From contig ONZQ02000015.1 of assembly GCA_900312665.1 (NCBI GenBank), positions 806,001 through 870,000 of the forward strand: a DNA stretch of 64,000 nt, given 5' to 3'. The translations under genes and the position numbers were made by a program. This DNA comes from Cephalotrichum gorgonifer. Its lineage: Eukaryota; Ascomycota; Sordariomycetes; Microascales; Microascaceae. This document shows, in pieces, positions 10,586 to 22,595 of this stretch. Positions within the stretch are counted from its first letter, which is position 1, and every line of letters begins with the position of its first letter. The notes beneath the pieces were generated by a model, which worked only from the letters and a program-made list of their open reading frames with translations, searched no databases and was not told the DNA's origin.

Positions 10586-13500
10586 CGCCCAACAGCATGG
10601 CGCTTAGTGATAGCGATAGCGATGCCGTCATGATCGATCAAGACGATATCAGCAACTACAACCCAGAGCAGATTCTGCCCTTGACACCTGAAGACATTCG
10701 GAAAATCAGGTCCTGGCTACAGCCCACCGCATACGATATCGCCGGCGGAGAATACCGCAAGCACCTCGCCTCTCACGTCACAGGCACGGGTGACTGGCTC
10801 ACATCAAGCAACACCTTCCAGCAGTGGCTGCACGGAAGTGAGCACGGGTTGCTATGGATCAAGGGTATCCCTGGCTCTGGCAAGTCTGTTATTGCCGCCA
10901 ACCTCATCAGGGAACTCTCCAAGCTAGGCCACCCGGTTCTCTTCTTCTTTTTCAGGCAGATCATCGATGCCAATCATGAGCCCCAAGCTCTGCTTAGAGA
11001 TTGGATGGACCAACTACTGCAGTATAGCCCCCCTCTACAAGAGCAACTTTCGACCTATATCAAGGATGGCCGTTCTATCGACAGCCTGTCGATGGATGAT
11101 ATGTGGAAGGATCTCCGCATGGCTTTTACCCGTTTGCAAGGGAAGGTCTTCTGTGTCAGTGATGCGCTCGACGAGATGGACCTGGACAGAAGTCATGATG
11201 AATTTCTCCAGGCGCTCGGGTCACTAGGCCTTTGGCGCCCTGATACGGTCAAAGTGCTAATTACGAGCCGTCCGGTTCCGCGCGTGGAGATACCGCTTAG
11301 AACGGCTCCGGGTCTTCTCCGCCTTCGATTGGAGGAGTCCCAGGTCGATGTGGATATCTCGACGTACGTGCACTCTGCCCTATCAACCTCTTCGATCCCA
11401 CAAAGTGAATGGAAAGTTATCGCAGACGCAGTGCCGGGCCGCGCGAACGGCCTGTTCCTTTACGCTAAACTGGCGATGGATGCATTCCTCGAATCGGATG
11501 GTGCCGATATCTCCATCATTTCACGACTCCCTGCCGATCTGAATGCCCTCTATACCGATCTTTTGGAAGAGCATGCCCGGAGGTCGGGCATCCCAACAAA
11601 TGTTCAGAACCTCATACTACAATCAGTTACGCATGCCACACGCCCTCTACGTTTGCTAGAGCTTTCTGAGATGATCAGAGTTTGTAGCCCTGAGAGATCT
11701 GGGTCTATACGGGATCTGAAAAGTACGAAGGAACTCATCAGGACTGCGTGCGGGCCGCTCCTGGAGATACTTGCAGATGAAACTGTATCTGTTATTCATC
11801 ACTCCTTCACCGAGTACCTCAAGGGCACTACGCGATTGGAAGACGGCACGGGATATACCGTCCTGAGGGCGGGGCCGGCCCATGCTGAGTTAGCTCTCGC
11901 CTGTTTGCGTTACCTGCAGTCCGGATGTCTAAAGGACGGAGATGGGACGGATGACGAGCCTGACGATGGGTTTCATGGATCAGACTCGAGGGTGAGACTG
12001 CAGTATCCCTTCTTTGACTATGCAGCCAGCAACTGGGGGAGCCACATCAGAGGCTCCGAGGCTGCTGGGCATGACCAGACTGAGGTCAATGCTGAAGTAC
12101 GGAAGTTCCTAGGACAGGATGAGACGAAGGCTTGGATTAAGATAGGATGGGAACACCAATTTCCTCGCACTGATTCCGTGACGCAGCTTCATGTCGCTGC
12201 GAAGGAAGGATTGCTCTCGTATGTAATGAGCCTTCTCGAAACTGAGGAGAACATGCATGTCGATGTCCGCGATCCTTGTGGTAGGACTCCACTGTGAGTA
12301 CTGAGTCCTTTTCGCAAACATATGTTCCCTTCAGCCACCCCCTAACCCCCTTTTTTTTTCCGGGCGCTAATGCTAGAAATTTTAGTTGGTGGGCTGCGAA
12401 TCAGGGCCATGCGGCAGTTATTAGTGCGCTTATCGCGGCCGGCGCAAATCCAGACCAGGACTGTGGGCGTGATGGGCTTACACCCCTGCACAGAGCAGCG
12501 AGCCTGAACCACTTCGAAGCCGCCAGGGTCTTACTGGAGGCCGGTGTTCACCCAATGACACGCAAGACACGCGAACATCCTGGTAGGAGGTGCGGGCATG
12601 CAGCCAGATCGACTGGGCACACGCCTCTCATGTACGCCTGTGACAACGGCCACCTGGAGACGATCGACGTTTTCATGCCCTTCCTCGAGGAAAGGGACAC
12701 CAGCTACATACAGCAGGCCTTGATATGGGCGTCCCGATCTGGACACGCAAAAGTGGTCGCCAGGATCCTCCAGTACCCCGGCTTGAATGTCAATGAGAAG
12801 ATCCGTGGTGACACGGCCCTCTTCAAAGCCTGTCAGGGAGACGATGCTGAGACTGTCAGGATCCTCCTGCAGGCTGGGGCAGATCCCCATATCGAATGCA
12901 AAAGCGAAGTCGATGAGTTTGCCGGCGTAGGCGGGGGCTGGGGGCGTAACGCAGGGAGTTACCTGACCTGCCTGTACAAGCTATGCAGCCCGGCCAGGAG
13001 ATTCGGGGCCCAGGTTGGGGCTGAGATCCAGCGGGAGATCTTCTCCATGTTGGTCCAAGCTGGCGCTGACATCCACGGGGGCGGTCCTTCGGGTGATACT
13101 CCGCTACACAGCGCAGCGTCTACGTCCGCTATTCTCACTCGGCTTCTCCTCGATGCTGGGGCTAACCCCAACGCCGTCAATTCTTTTGGTGCCGCACCGC
13201 TTCACCTTGTGACGTCCGAAGAGTCCCTCGTTGCCCTTGTCGAGGGGAGTTCAGGTGTCGACTTGAATCCGAGAGACGCAGAGGGGCGAACCCCGCTCCT
13301 TCGCCTCCTGGAATTGCCGAGCGAATCCATAGTCCTCAAGTTCCTGGAATACATGCCCGACTGCAATGTCATCGACAACGCCGGGGATGGGGCACTGCAT
13401 ACCCTGCTGCGAAAGTCGACGTCGCCCGCGATTGTCAAGGCGCTGCTTGAAGCTGGAGCCGACCCGAATTTGAAGAACAGTAAGGGTCTCACCCCGATAC

Positions 13501-16500
13501 TCACTATACGTCAGCACAGCGACCACATTAAGGAGGTTGTGGATATCCTCGTCCAGGCAGGTGCAAACATCGATGCGGTAGACGAGCATGGTAGGACAGT
13601 TCTGGCCCTCCGCTTGAGCTCCAACAAAGGTCCCTCCTCCTCAAGATTCGGGGATGAAGAAAATAAAAAGCCGCACCAGGATATCATCCATCTTATCGAC
13701 CGTGGGGCCTCGACCGCATGCCGGGACTTGGATGGCCGCACGCTACTCCATGAGACCATCGGCTGCCTAATGTCGTCGTCTAGGCCCGGGACCGAGCCAG
13801 ATCTATCAACTCTCGCCTTTCTAGTCGATCAAAGGCTTGATGTCCAGGCTGTGGATAACCGTGGCAACGGGCTCCTCCATGAACTTGCCCTGCTCTCTGA
13901 TAATCACCATATGCTCAATGGGTTGGACTCATCTCTAGGACTGGTTCCAATCTGGAAGAACCTCATCGCCTATGGCTTGGATCTGGAACAGGGAAACCAT
14001 GCCGGCCGCACGCCGCTGCATATACTATCCGCTGCTTCTAACGTTGGACAAGTGGCACCAGGGTACATCATGCCGATCGATTTTGTTATCTCACAGACAC
14101 GGGATGTCGACAAGACGGACAAGGACGGTAATACAGCTCTACACCTGGCGGTGACATCCGGGGAGATCGAAACGTATACGAAGAAGCTTCTGGAGGCCGG
14201 TGCAGATCCTGCGGCAGCTACACACGAGGGCCTAACCCCGCTCCATCTCGCCTCCCGCTCCCGATACCCAAACATCGCCGGCCTCCTACTAGATGCTTTA
14301 AGAGCACGTCAAGGTATCACTACTGGGGAGCCAGTGGCGGGGGTGAATGCCAAAACTTTCAACGGATCGAACCTCACCCCGCTCTACTATGCCTGTCGAT
14401 CGGGACGACCGGAGACAGTCAAACTGTTGCTAGAGGCCGGCACGGACGTCAAAGGCTGCAGCAACATCTTCCAGGCGTGCGTCGACTTCGAGGAAGAGGA
14501 CGCGCTATGGTGGAAGCCCCACGTGTCGGAAGACGGCCCGGGAAATGGGGACGCCGTGGGCCTGAAGCTGGACGACAAGTCCCGGCGCGGGTCAGATAAG
14601 CGGGTGTCAGAGTCGGGGATGGACTATAGCCGGCTAGGCGTGCACGAGAGCACGAGGCTCGCCGAGATTCTGTCCATGCTCGCGAAGCACGGAGCTGATC
14701 TCTCCCAGCTTGACTCTCGGCCTTGGACCTGTGGCGCAATTGAAGCGGCTGTCAAGGCCGGTAGGGAGTACACAGCTGCGTGTCTGATGGACCTGCAAAG
14801 AGTGGGGGTGGATGGCGAGAAGACGCGAGAGCTCACCCGCAATCCGGACTTGCCCAAGCTCATAGACCAGATTCTGCCGGAGGCCGCTTCACAGGCGTTG
14901 AGAGATTGCGAAGCCCTCAAGCCTAGACTGAGGACCCCGGAGCTGGTCCGGCGCTGCGTGGCGCGGAGGGAGTATCGCCTCGTGGAGGAGCTCGCGACCC
15001 TAGGCATGAGTTTCCTTCCCAACCGCGAGCGGGGCTCCCTTCATGACCGCAACACTGCGTCGTATCTGAGCTTCCTCATCAGAAATGGTTTCGCGTCCCT
15101 CGTGGAGTCGATCGGCTCTCTTGAGGCGCTAGAGCAGTCCCGGCTGTGTGATCCCGAATGGCACGCCTTCGGCGACGAGACACAGCCGGGCCTGTGGTTC
15201 GCGAAAGAGGGAGAGCCCGGCGCGTACTATGCTTCTTTCGACTTCAACCCTAAGCCGTTCATCCTCGAGGCCGTCGAGCGGGCCCTCCCGAATATGGAGG
15301 TCCTCCGCCTACTTGTGGAGAAGTTCCGCATCGATATAAGCGAGGTCTGGATGGGAGGTTCCGCGCTCCACTCGGTCGCCTCTGGCGCATCCTGGTGGCA
15401 GGTCAACCAAGCCCTGCCCTACCTCCTCCAGGCTGGTGCGGACGTGGACGCCCAGGCTCACCCGGGGCGGACACCGCTGCATATGGCCCTCAAACCGGAG
15501 CGGGGATCCCGTGGGCCCTTTGGCAGAGAGGCAGCCAAGATGCTTATCGAGGCGGGGGCTAATGTCAACGCCATCGACGATTATGGTAAGAGCTGTCTCG
15601 CGCGCGCAGGAGACGATATCGTCATGGTAGAGCTCCTCATATCCCACGGCGCGACCGTCAACGCGGACGCGCTCTTCGCCGCCATTGAAGCCAAGAACGT
15701 CTCCGTCCTCCGAGCACTCCTCTCCGGGGGTGCGGACCCGAATATACGACGAGAGAAGCCTCAGCCCGGGAATGAGCCGCTTAAGAGGGAGAAGAAGAGA
15801 CCACGCAAGAGTAGGTGGAACAGGGACCGCAGTGGTCGGCCAACTCTGCCGGACTACGTAGGTCCATCCGAGATCTTCCCGCTGTACAGCGCCGCCCTGA
15901 CTAGCTCGGCGCTCGTTCGGGTCTTGTTGGAGCGTGGCGCCGATCCATTCGCAACGTTCCTGATCCAAACCAGGAATAAGAAGTCAGGGAGCGAGGTGGT
16001 TTCTTTGGGGAACGGGGTCCCAGAGGGATACAAAGAGTGCACGGTGCTCCACCAGCTACTGCTAGTCGGCAGCCACGACGTGGATACCATCCTCAGCCTC
16101 CCCGGTTTAGACGTCAACCATCGTGATGCCAGGGGTCTTACGCTGCTCATGGCCGCATGTGGTGGGTTCAACGGCCCGGATCACCCCAGCCGCGGAGCCA
16201 GCGTGAACCTGGTGACCGAGAGCGAGCAGAGTGTCACAGATAATGATAGCGAAGCAGAAGCGGGGGAGGCCGGAGGTGCGGGAAGCACCACGATCTTCAG
16301 GCGCCTGCTCTCCCTCGGCAGTGATCTCAGCGCACGGGACAACCGGGGCCGCAACGCCCTACACCACATGATCGGCGGCTCGTACCACTACGACTCATTC
16401 CAAGACTCCTTCTCAGAAGCGCTCCTGCTAGCCCCGGAGCTGGTAAACCAGTCTGACATCAATGGAAAGACGCCCCTGCTCTACGCTGCGTCGAGCAACT

Positions 16501-17063
16501 CGCTCACCAAGGCCAAGATCGCAAACGCCCTCCTCTCCGCAGGCGCAGATCCGCTATCCGCCGATGAAAACGGCGACACGGCACTGCACTTCCTCGCGCA
16601 TAGGCTCTACACCGCGGAGATCCGCGCGCTCTTCGAAGGCCTAGTCGCGCGGGGCGCGGACGTCAACTCGCGGAACGCGCGCGGCGAGACACCCCTGTTC
16701 CCATACTGCGTGCGCACCCAGGAACAGGAACAGGAGTATCTTAACCGGGACGAGGACGAGGACGAAGACGACGATCAGGGAGAGCGGATCTCTGAGGCGG
16801 AAGCGACACCGATGCTCGTGGCGCTGGGGGCGGACTTCTTCGCGATGGACGCGAGGGGCAGGGGGCTGCTGCACGTCGCGGCCAGCGGGGGCGCGGGGAG
16901 GTTCAAGGAGCTGATGGGGGTGGGGCTGGATCCGATGTTAGAGGATGGGGCGCAGCGGACGGCGGTTGACGTTGCGGCTGCATGTGAGAACTCGGACGTG
17001 CTGGCGCTGTTTGAGAAGAAGGATGGGGATAGGGAGAAGAAGAGGTTGAGGCTGGTTGGGTGA
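10582..17063 (+). CDS. NACHT-ankyrin STAND (NLR-like) receptor, 2129 aa
   Basis: Exons 10582-12293 and 12386-17063. The chosen ATG sits in a near-perfect context (GCCACCATG). An acidic N-terminal tail of about 30 residues and a short helix lead to the NACHT P-loop GIPGSGKS (residues 95-102). Walker B is VFCVSDALDEMD, followed by a sensor-like LITSRPVP strand and winged-helix/HSFTEYL sequence. From about residue 540 to the end runs a very long ankyrin array; typical units read GxTPLHxA and LLEAGADPN. STAND proteins of this kind are fungal NLR analogues: the repeats sense a ligand and NACHT oligomerises to trigger a partner or effector. No HET, HeLo, patatin or amyloid motif is visible at the N-terminus, so the effector is unknown. 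The array includes a non-ankyrin insert around residues 1330-1500 and acidic low-complexity near the end (EDEDEDDD). Confidence 0.93.
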
Positions 17064-17673
17064 TGGGGCGGATGGGGGTCTGCCCGACTTTCGTAAGTGG
17101 GTATATGTTTATATCGGCGAGGCCTGGGCTGGTGTGTCGAGTATAATAGTGAGCGACGAGATTCGGAGAGTACCAGGTGAATCTAGGAATAATTCCCGAC
17201 CCCTGTTAGAATACGCTGTGATTACAGGTCAAGAATATCACAAAAGAGAAAGAGGAATGGTCGACCACCCAGTCTCTATTAGAGGATTAGGTATATACTC
17301 AATTTTTAAGGTACCATTCCCAACTCGACCTGTTCACCTGTTACTCAAATGCCCCGTCCCTGGCTAGGTCATGCCAATCCAAAAGTCAACGCAGAGGGCT
17401 AAAGCCTCGGGCGTCCATCCCAACATGGCCAACAACTGGATCCTATCTGACCTGCATGATATGTCAATGTAGCCAATGGGAGGCCTGTTACCTTGATCCT
17501 TTGGTCCTGTAAGATGCTGCGGGGCGGTATTGTCCTGCCGACGTGTAAGCACTAAGATGATAGCTATAAAGGCTTCGATGTGCCGCACATTACTGCTCCG
17601 GGAAAGCTGCCAGCCTCCGTCTCATTTCCGTGCGCGCTCGTCGTCGGCAATAGCGACTCACGAATCCTCGACC
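17064..17673. other. Intergenic
   Basis: Between two genes on the + strand. No supported gene seen. Confidence 0.4.
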
Positions 17674-18600
17674 ATGGCGACACTCCAAGATAGACACCCG
17701 GAACTCTTCCGTCCAATAAATTACCAATCGCCTCGGAACCAGAAGAGAACTGTTCCGATGCAGGTCCTATGTTTAGGTTTTAATCGAACAGGAACATCCT
17801 GTAGGTCGAAATGAGCCAACCCAGACAGACCTTTGCGGAAAAATCGGCGGTATTTTAACGTTGCGGCAGCTATGTGTGCGGCCATGGAAGCGCTGGGCAT
17901 CCCGTGCTGGCATTCGTTCCACCTCATCTCCACCCACTTTGGAGACAACGAGATGTGGCAGGAGGCAATCGACCGCAAGTTCTTCGGCGCGGGAAAGCCA
18001 TTCGCCCGGGATGAGTTCGACCAGCTGCTACATGGATTTGGCGCGGTATCGTCAGACACTCCGGCAATCGCCTTCTCCGAGGACCTGATCGCCGCTTACC
18101 CGGAGGCCAAGGTAGTCCTGGTAGAGCGGGACATCGACTCGTGGTACAAGAGCTACATGCACAGCATCATCGGCAACATGTTCAGCCCTGTCGCGCTGCT
18201 GGTCTACCACCTCGACCGCTTCTACGTGCACCCTATTGGTAAAGTTCAGCTCTCCACTGTGGCGGGGTGGCTGGGGATCCAAAGCAAGAAGGACGCCGAG
18301 CGTTTGGCGAGAGACAGGTATCGGGAGCATTATGCCCTCGTCAGAAGAGTGACGCCGAAAGAGAGGCTGTTGGAGTTTAAACTGGCAGATGGATGGGAGC
18401 CTCTGTGCGCGTTTCTGGGCAAACCGGTTCCTGATATGTCTTTTCCGCATCTGAACGACCAGGCCTGGTTTGATGAGAAAGCATCACTGCTATTGAAGAT
18501 CGGGGCAATGAAGCTTCTACGGAAGATTGCCATGGTTGTCGTACCAACGATCGTCGTTGTAGGTGGCGCATGGTATTACCAGAATAATATAGGGAGATAG
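17674..18600 (+). CDS. Sulfotransferase-like P-loop protein with C-terminal membrane anchor
   Basis: Exons 17674-17800 and 17870-18600 give 285 residues. The splice rebuilds the PAPS-type loop CLGFNRTGTSSM, followed by LGIPCWHSFH. The stretch AYPEAKVVLVERDIDSWYKS matches the 3'-phosphate-binding region of the Sulfotransfer_4-like family common in fungi, which is often annotated as P-loop NTPase of unknown substrate. The last 30 residues contain a hydrophobic helix (IAMVVVPTIVVVGGAWYY) ending in a few polar residues, so the protein looks tail-anchored. The ATG at 17674 has a good context (ACCATGG). Enzymatic activity is inferred from the family; no substrate can be named. Confidence 0.85.
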
Positions 18601-19325
18601 GCTGGCTATGGCGTGCTGGAATATGAGGAGATGGCTTACAACAGGAGTCTTGAATCTGATCCCCAGCAACGAAGGCTGTCTACACCTACTGTTCGTCGCC
18701 GCTGGGAAAATACATGTCAAGGACAACATATTTGCTAGTTACTCGAATGATTGTTGCCATAAATACCCTCCCTATTAAAGAGAGTTGCTTAGGTATGAAC
18801 GAAACTTCCAAGATAACGATTCTTTACCTTTTCCGGTCAGCAAGGGGCACGGAACAACCCGTGTCCTGTCTTGCGCTCCCCGTCTGGCGCGGAAGGCGCG
18901 ATCACGAGGCACCACACCCATCTTCAAACTACCATCGCACCTTCCGTGAAGATGGTCCGTTCTCGGTCACATGGTCCAGATCCATCCGGCTCGTGCTTCT
19001 GCTGACCGTAGAGGTAGAAGAATCATCTCTCGTGCCCTTTTCCCTGGCCCACGTTGGTTTCTATCTCCTGCATACCCGACGTGCCATTACTCGACTTCGG
19101 CACGTTCATCTCGGCCGCGTTTCATCCCAGTGGTTGCCTGATGTTGCCTGCTGAGGATTCGATACAATGCGCCCCCAACGGCAAGTTCACTCACCAGAGA
19201 CTCTTTGTCCTCAAGATCGAAGGGGGCCGCCCATAACACATGGTTGCAGTTACATTGAGGCAGCGCCGGGACGCGGCATCCAGCAGCGATCGTCAGCCAC
19301 TCGCCCCCGTCACGCCGAACACTAA
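18601..19325. other. Intergenic with weak coding-like fragment
   Basis: No supported gene. A 60-codon open frame at 19054-19236 (+) has a protein-like composition and could be an exon of the decayed-looking frame that follows, but no clean splice links them. Confidence 0.3.
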
Positions 19326-19928
19326 AACTCGGACGAGATTCAGGAACGGACGAAGGTCAAGCTCCCAAGCAAAAACGGATGCCCATGGTTCCTCGGTGAG
19401 AGCGAGATGCCTAGGGATTGGGACTGGAAAAAGGCATATGCCCCGGCAAAGAGCCGGCTAGACACGATGGCCAAGGTGTGCGACAGGAAATGGATTACCG
19501 AGGAAACCGTTGCCACCATCTTTTTCGAGTGCATCCTCCAGGCATGTCTTCGGGAAATGGTGGTTACCGAGGACGACTGCGACGCGGAGCTCAAAAGGAA
19601 GCTCCAGAGGAAGTATGCGGAGTTTTTAGGACTCCCATTAAGCCGAGGGCTATTGAATCACCTTGCCTTTGTTGTTACCCACCGAGTCCACGGAGAGGCG
19701 ACATACGCAGGATGGTCACCTCAACCAACCTCTCTGAATGACTGACTTCGAGGAGACGACAAGAACAACATCTTGATAGAGACGAGGGCTAGTAACTTCC
19801 TGAAATGGAAGTTCCCGGAGGTCTTCTATCCATTGTTGCAAGACATGGTTTTGGAGATGAAGCTTCCTCTTCCGCCGGCGAATGAGAGAACCGCGAGATG
19901 TGCAACTACGATGAAGCACTCTACATAA
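19326..19928 (+). pseudogene. Possible decayed or unpredicted gene, family unknown
   Basis: One reading frame is open for about 200 codons except for a single TGA at 19743-19745. Both sides look coding: KVCDRKWITEETVATIFFEC and ECILQACLREMVVTEDDC before it, and FLKWKFPEVFYPLLQDMV and LEMKLPLPPANER after it, ending at a TAA (19926-19928). The TGA lies in ACTGAC, which could be an intron branch point, so it may be spliced out rather than be a nonsense mutation, but I found no good donor. An ATG is available at 19407. No family was recognised and no function is proposed. Confidence 0.28.
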
Positions 19929-20392
19929 TGTTGTAATTCCAGCCCAGAGATGGGGTAGGCATTTTAGTGTTTACATAATTGAGCAGTTAGTAAAGAGTAT
20001 TTGAATACTCGCCATTCCAGCAATGTCGACGTGTGTACGTATACAAGTGCTTCGTAATAGAACTACAGTACATTCTAGACCGCACTTGCCGACTTTCCCG
20101 TTGTTTCCGTCCTGATGTCATGTGATGCGACCCGAAACTCCACCTCGGCTCCGAGAACATGCAACCAACGTAAGTCAATAAGTCGTACATTCATACTCAA
20201 TCTGATCCGAGGGCCTTGAGACAAGGACAACTTTCACTTCTACTATACACTACATCTCGTATCAGACCACTCTACTACTGCAGTTCGATATATCCACTCT
20301 TTGAGTCACAGGTGGATTGCCGCCAAGAGAGTGAGTGGGCTACCTCGCTTGCGCCTGCTTCTCTCTCCCCAAATAATACTAACTCCTGTCAG
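19929..20392. other. Promoter and leader region of nitronate monooxygenase gene
   Basis: No gene seen. A plausible 5' UTR intron runs from the GTGAGT at 20331 to the CAG immediately before the ATG at 20393, so the start codon may be joined directly to an upstream leader exon. Confidence 0.35.
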
Positions 20393-21484
20393 ATGACCGC
20401 ACAGAAAATCATAGGCCAGGCAGCGATGCGGTCCCTGCGCGAATCCTTTCCATGGATGACGACCCCCCTGGTCGTAGGCGCCCCGATGCGCGTCTTCTCC
20501 GGCCCCAAGCTGGCCGTCTCCGTCTCCAGCGCGGGCGGCCTAGGCTTCATCGGGCCCAACCCGAAGCCGGCCAACACCCTCGCTGACCTCGCCGAGGCGC
20601 GCGCCCTGGCCAGGGAATCTAAGCAGCTCGCGTCGTTCATCGAATCGACGACCATGCTGCCCGTCGGAATCGGCTTCCAGTGCTGGGACGGCGACTTCAA
20701 GTTTGCAGTCGAGGCCGTGAGGGAGCATCGGCCGTGCGCGGTGTGGCTGTTCGCGCCGCGGCATGGGCAGGCGGACCTGGACGAGTGGAGTGCCGGGATA
20801 AGGGGCGCGCTCCCCGGGGTGTCGATCTGGACTCAGGTGGGGACGCTGAAGGAGAGTTTGGAGGCCGTGGGGGGTGCGAGGCGGACCGATGTTCTGGTCA
20901 TACAGGGCACCGAGGCGGGCGGGCACGGCAGGGCTCACGATGGCATGGGGCTCATGACGTTGCTTCCCGAGGTTTCGGACGCGGTGAGGGCCTCTGGCGT
21001 TCCCGTCTTTGCGGCGGGCGGGATAGGCGACGGGCGGGGCGTCGCGGCGGCCCTGGTACTGGGCGCGTCCGGTGCGGTGATGGGAACGCGCTTCCTCGCG
21101 TCCACGGAGGCGAGGATCAGCAAGGGTTATCAGGACGAAGTCGTCCGGGCTAGTGACGGCGGGGCTTGCACCGTGCGAACGATGCTATATAACCAGATGA
21201 GGGGGACGACGGGGTGGCCCGAGGAGTTCAGCCCGCGCGGGATCGTTAACAAGAGCTGGCACGAGCATAAGGCGGGTGTCCCGATGGAGGAGCTGAAGAA
21301 GAGGTATCGGGAGGCGGAGGGAGCTGGGGACGAGGGGTGGGGGCCTGAAGGGAGGCTGGCTACGTATGCGGGGGCGGGCGTCGGGCTTATTCACAGCGTA
21401 GAGGATGCGGCTGAGATCGTGCGGAGGGTCCAGGGGGAGGCGAAAGATATTCTCCTTGGCGGCCTCACCGGGACTCAGGATTGA
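20393..21484 (+). CDS. Nitronate monooxygenase (2-nitropropane dioxygenase family)
   Basis: A single exon of 363 residues. It is an FMN-dependent TIM-barrel enzyme that oxidises alkyl nitronates such as propionate-3-nitronate, a plant defence toxin, to carbonyl compounds. Visible motifs are TTPLVVGAPM at the first strand, SAGGLGFIG, QGTEAGGHGR with the His proposed as catalytic base, and the phosphate-binding AAGGIGDGRGVAAAL followed by GASGAVMGTRFLAS. The open frame extends upstream to 20216, but that part is leader-like and contains a probable intron; the ATG at 20393 starts a sensible N-terminus (MTAQKIIGQ). No targeting signal is seen. Confidence 0.93.
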   Translation: MTAQKIIGQAAMRSLRESFPWMTTPLVVGAPMRVFSGPKLAVSVSSAGGLGFIGPNPKPANTLADLAEARALARESKQLASFIESTTMLPVGIGFQCWDGDFKFAVEAVREHRPCAVWLFAPRHGQADLDEWSAGIRGALPGVSIWTQVGTLKESLEAVGGARRTDVLVIQGTEAGGHGRAHDGMGLMTLLPEVSDAVRASGVPVFAAGGIGDGRGVAAALVLGASGAVMGTRFLASTEARISKGYQDEVVRASDGGACTVRTMLYNQMRGTTGWPEEFSPRGIVNKSWHEHKAGVPMEELKKRYREAEGAGDEGWGPEGRLATYAGAGVGLIHSVEDAAEIVRRVQGEAKDILLGGLTGTQD

Positions 21485-21636
21485 ACGAAGCTTGCTGGAT
21501 GCTGAGTAGCGGAATCTGCTCTGGGAGTGACAAGGGGGAAAACAATCTGATACAGTTCCATTGGTCCATTATTCGTAGCATTTTTATGTCCATTCTTATA
21601 AAAGGGGGGACACCAGTAGAATATCCCCACCGCAAG

Positions 21637-22595
21637 TCAAACACATCTATGCTCATCCGCGTCCCGGTCTATATCCGTCCCGCACAAGATGCCCAGCCGC
21701 GGGAACGACCCGCTCGACTCGGCTCTGTACCGCTCCTTGCACCAGAACTGGCTCGTGTTCTTCTCGCTCTGGCAGAAGGTCACGCAGCAGTCCGACGTGT
21801 TGGGGATCCAGACGTAGCTGGTCGCGTTGAACCCGAGGTCGAAGAAACCCTCCTCGTTGTAGATCCCTGACGCCTCGCCCATATAGTTCGTCCCCGAGAA
21901 GGCCTGGAAGGCGATGCCACGGTCGGGGATGGTCCCGTTGTTTAGGAAGTTCGGCTCAGGCGTCGAGGTGCCGGTGGGCGAGGAAGTGGTTGTAGAAGGG
22001 GTCGTCTTAGTAATGGTGGTGCTGGAAGGCGTCAGTTGAGTTATCAGAGGTTTACAAAACAAAATCATCTTTTCTTGCGCGTGGAGTGTGTGCGGGCTTA
22101 CCTTGGACTGGCCTCATCTGCGGCCTGGGCATCGGCGCGAGACCTGCTGGCTGCGATCCCCCCTCCGACTCCCCCTCCTATCGCGGCGAGGACGACGATG
22201 ACAACAACCACCAGCAAAAACCAAAAAGTCTTCCTCTTTATGCCGAATATCTCATCCTTCTTGCTAGGAGGGTCTCCTTCATTCGCCCCTGCCTCCTCGG
22301 CCTCACCCTGCGTGTCCCCTACGCTCGGCGATACTATCGGTGATACCACCGCCGCGCTCGTCGGGGACTGCAATGTCCGATCGGCATCTTTGACTTTATT
22401 CTCGTCGCCATCGCCGGCGGGGAACTTGAGGTCCCGCTCCTCCGGCCTAGGCGACGATTCGGCGACGTATTTCGGATACGGCTCCGAAAGAAGGTCCTGC
22501 GCGAGGAAGGCGTCGCGGCCAGAGAGCGCCTGCGGGGAGGAGTCCGGTACGACCTCTGGGAGGTTCTCGTCGTCTGGGGGGACAAGGGTGGTCAT
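21637..22595 (-). CDS. Single-pass membrane protein with cysteine-rich ectodomain
   Basis: Exons 22102-22595 and 21637-22021 give 292 residues. Residues 1-123 are acidic, Ser/Pro-rich and presumably cytosolic. A basic stop (KRK) precedes one strong membrane helix, about residues 124-148 (FWFLLVVVVIVVLAAIGGG). Outside follow a Thr/Ser-rich, probably O-glycosylated stalk and a compact domain with five Cys (SDCCVTFCQ, FWCKERY, LGILCG), several Trp/Tyr and N-glycosylation sites. The layout resembles fungal cell-wall sensors of the WSC/Mid2 type, but reversed in order and without a signal peptide: it would insert as a type II protein. No family name is secure. Confidence 0.8.
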
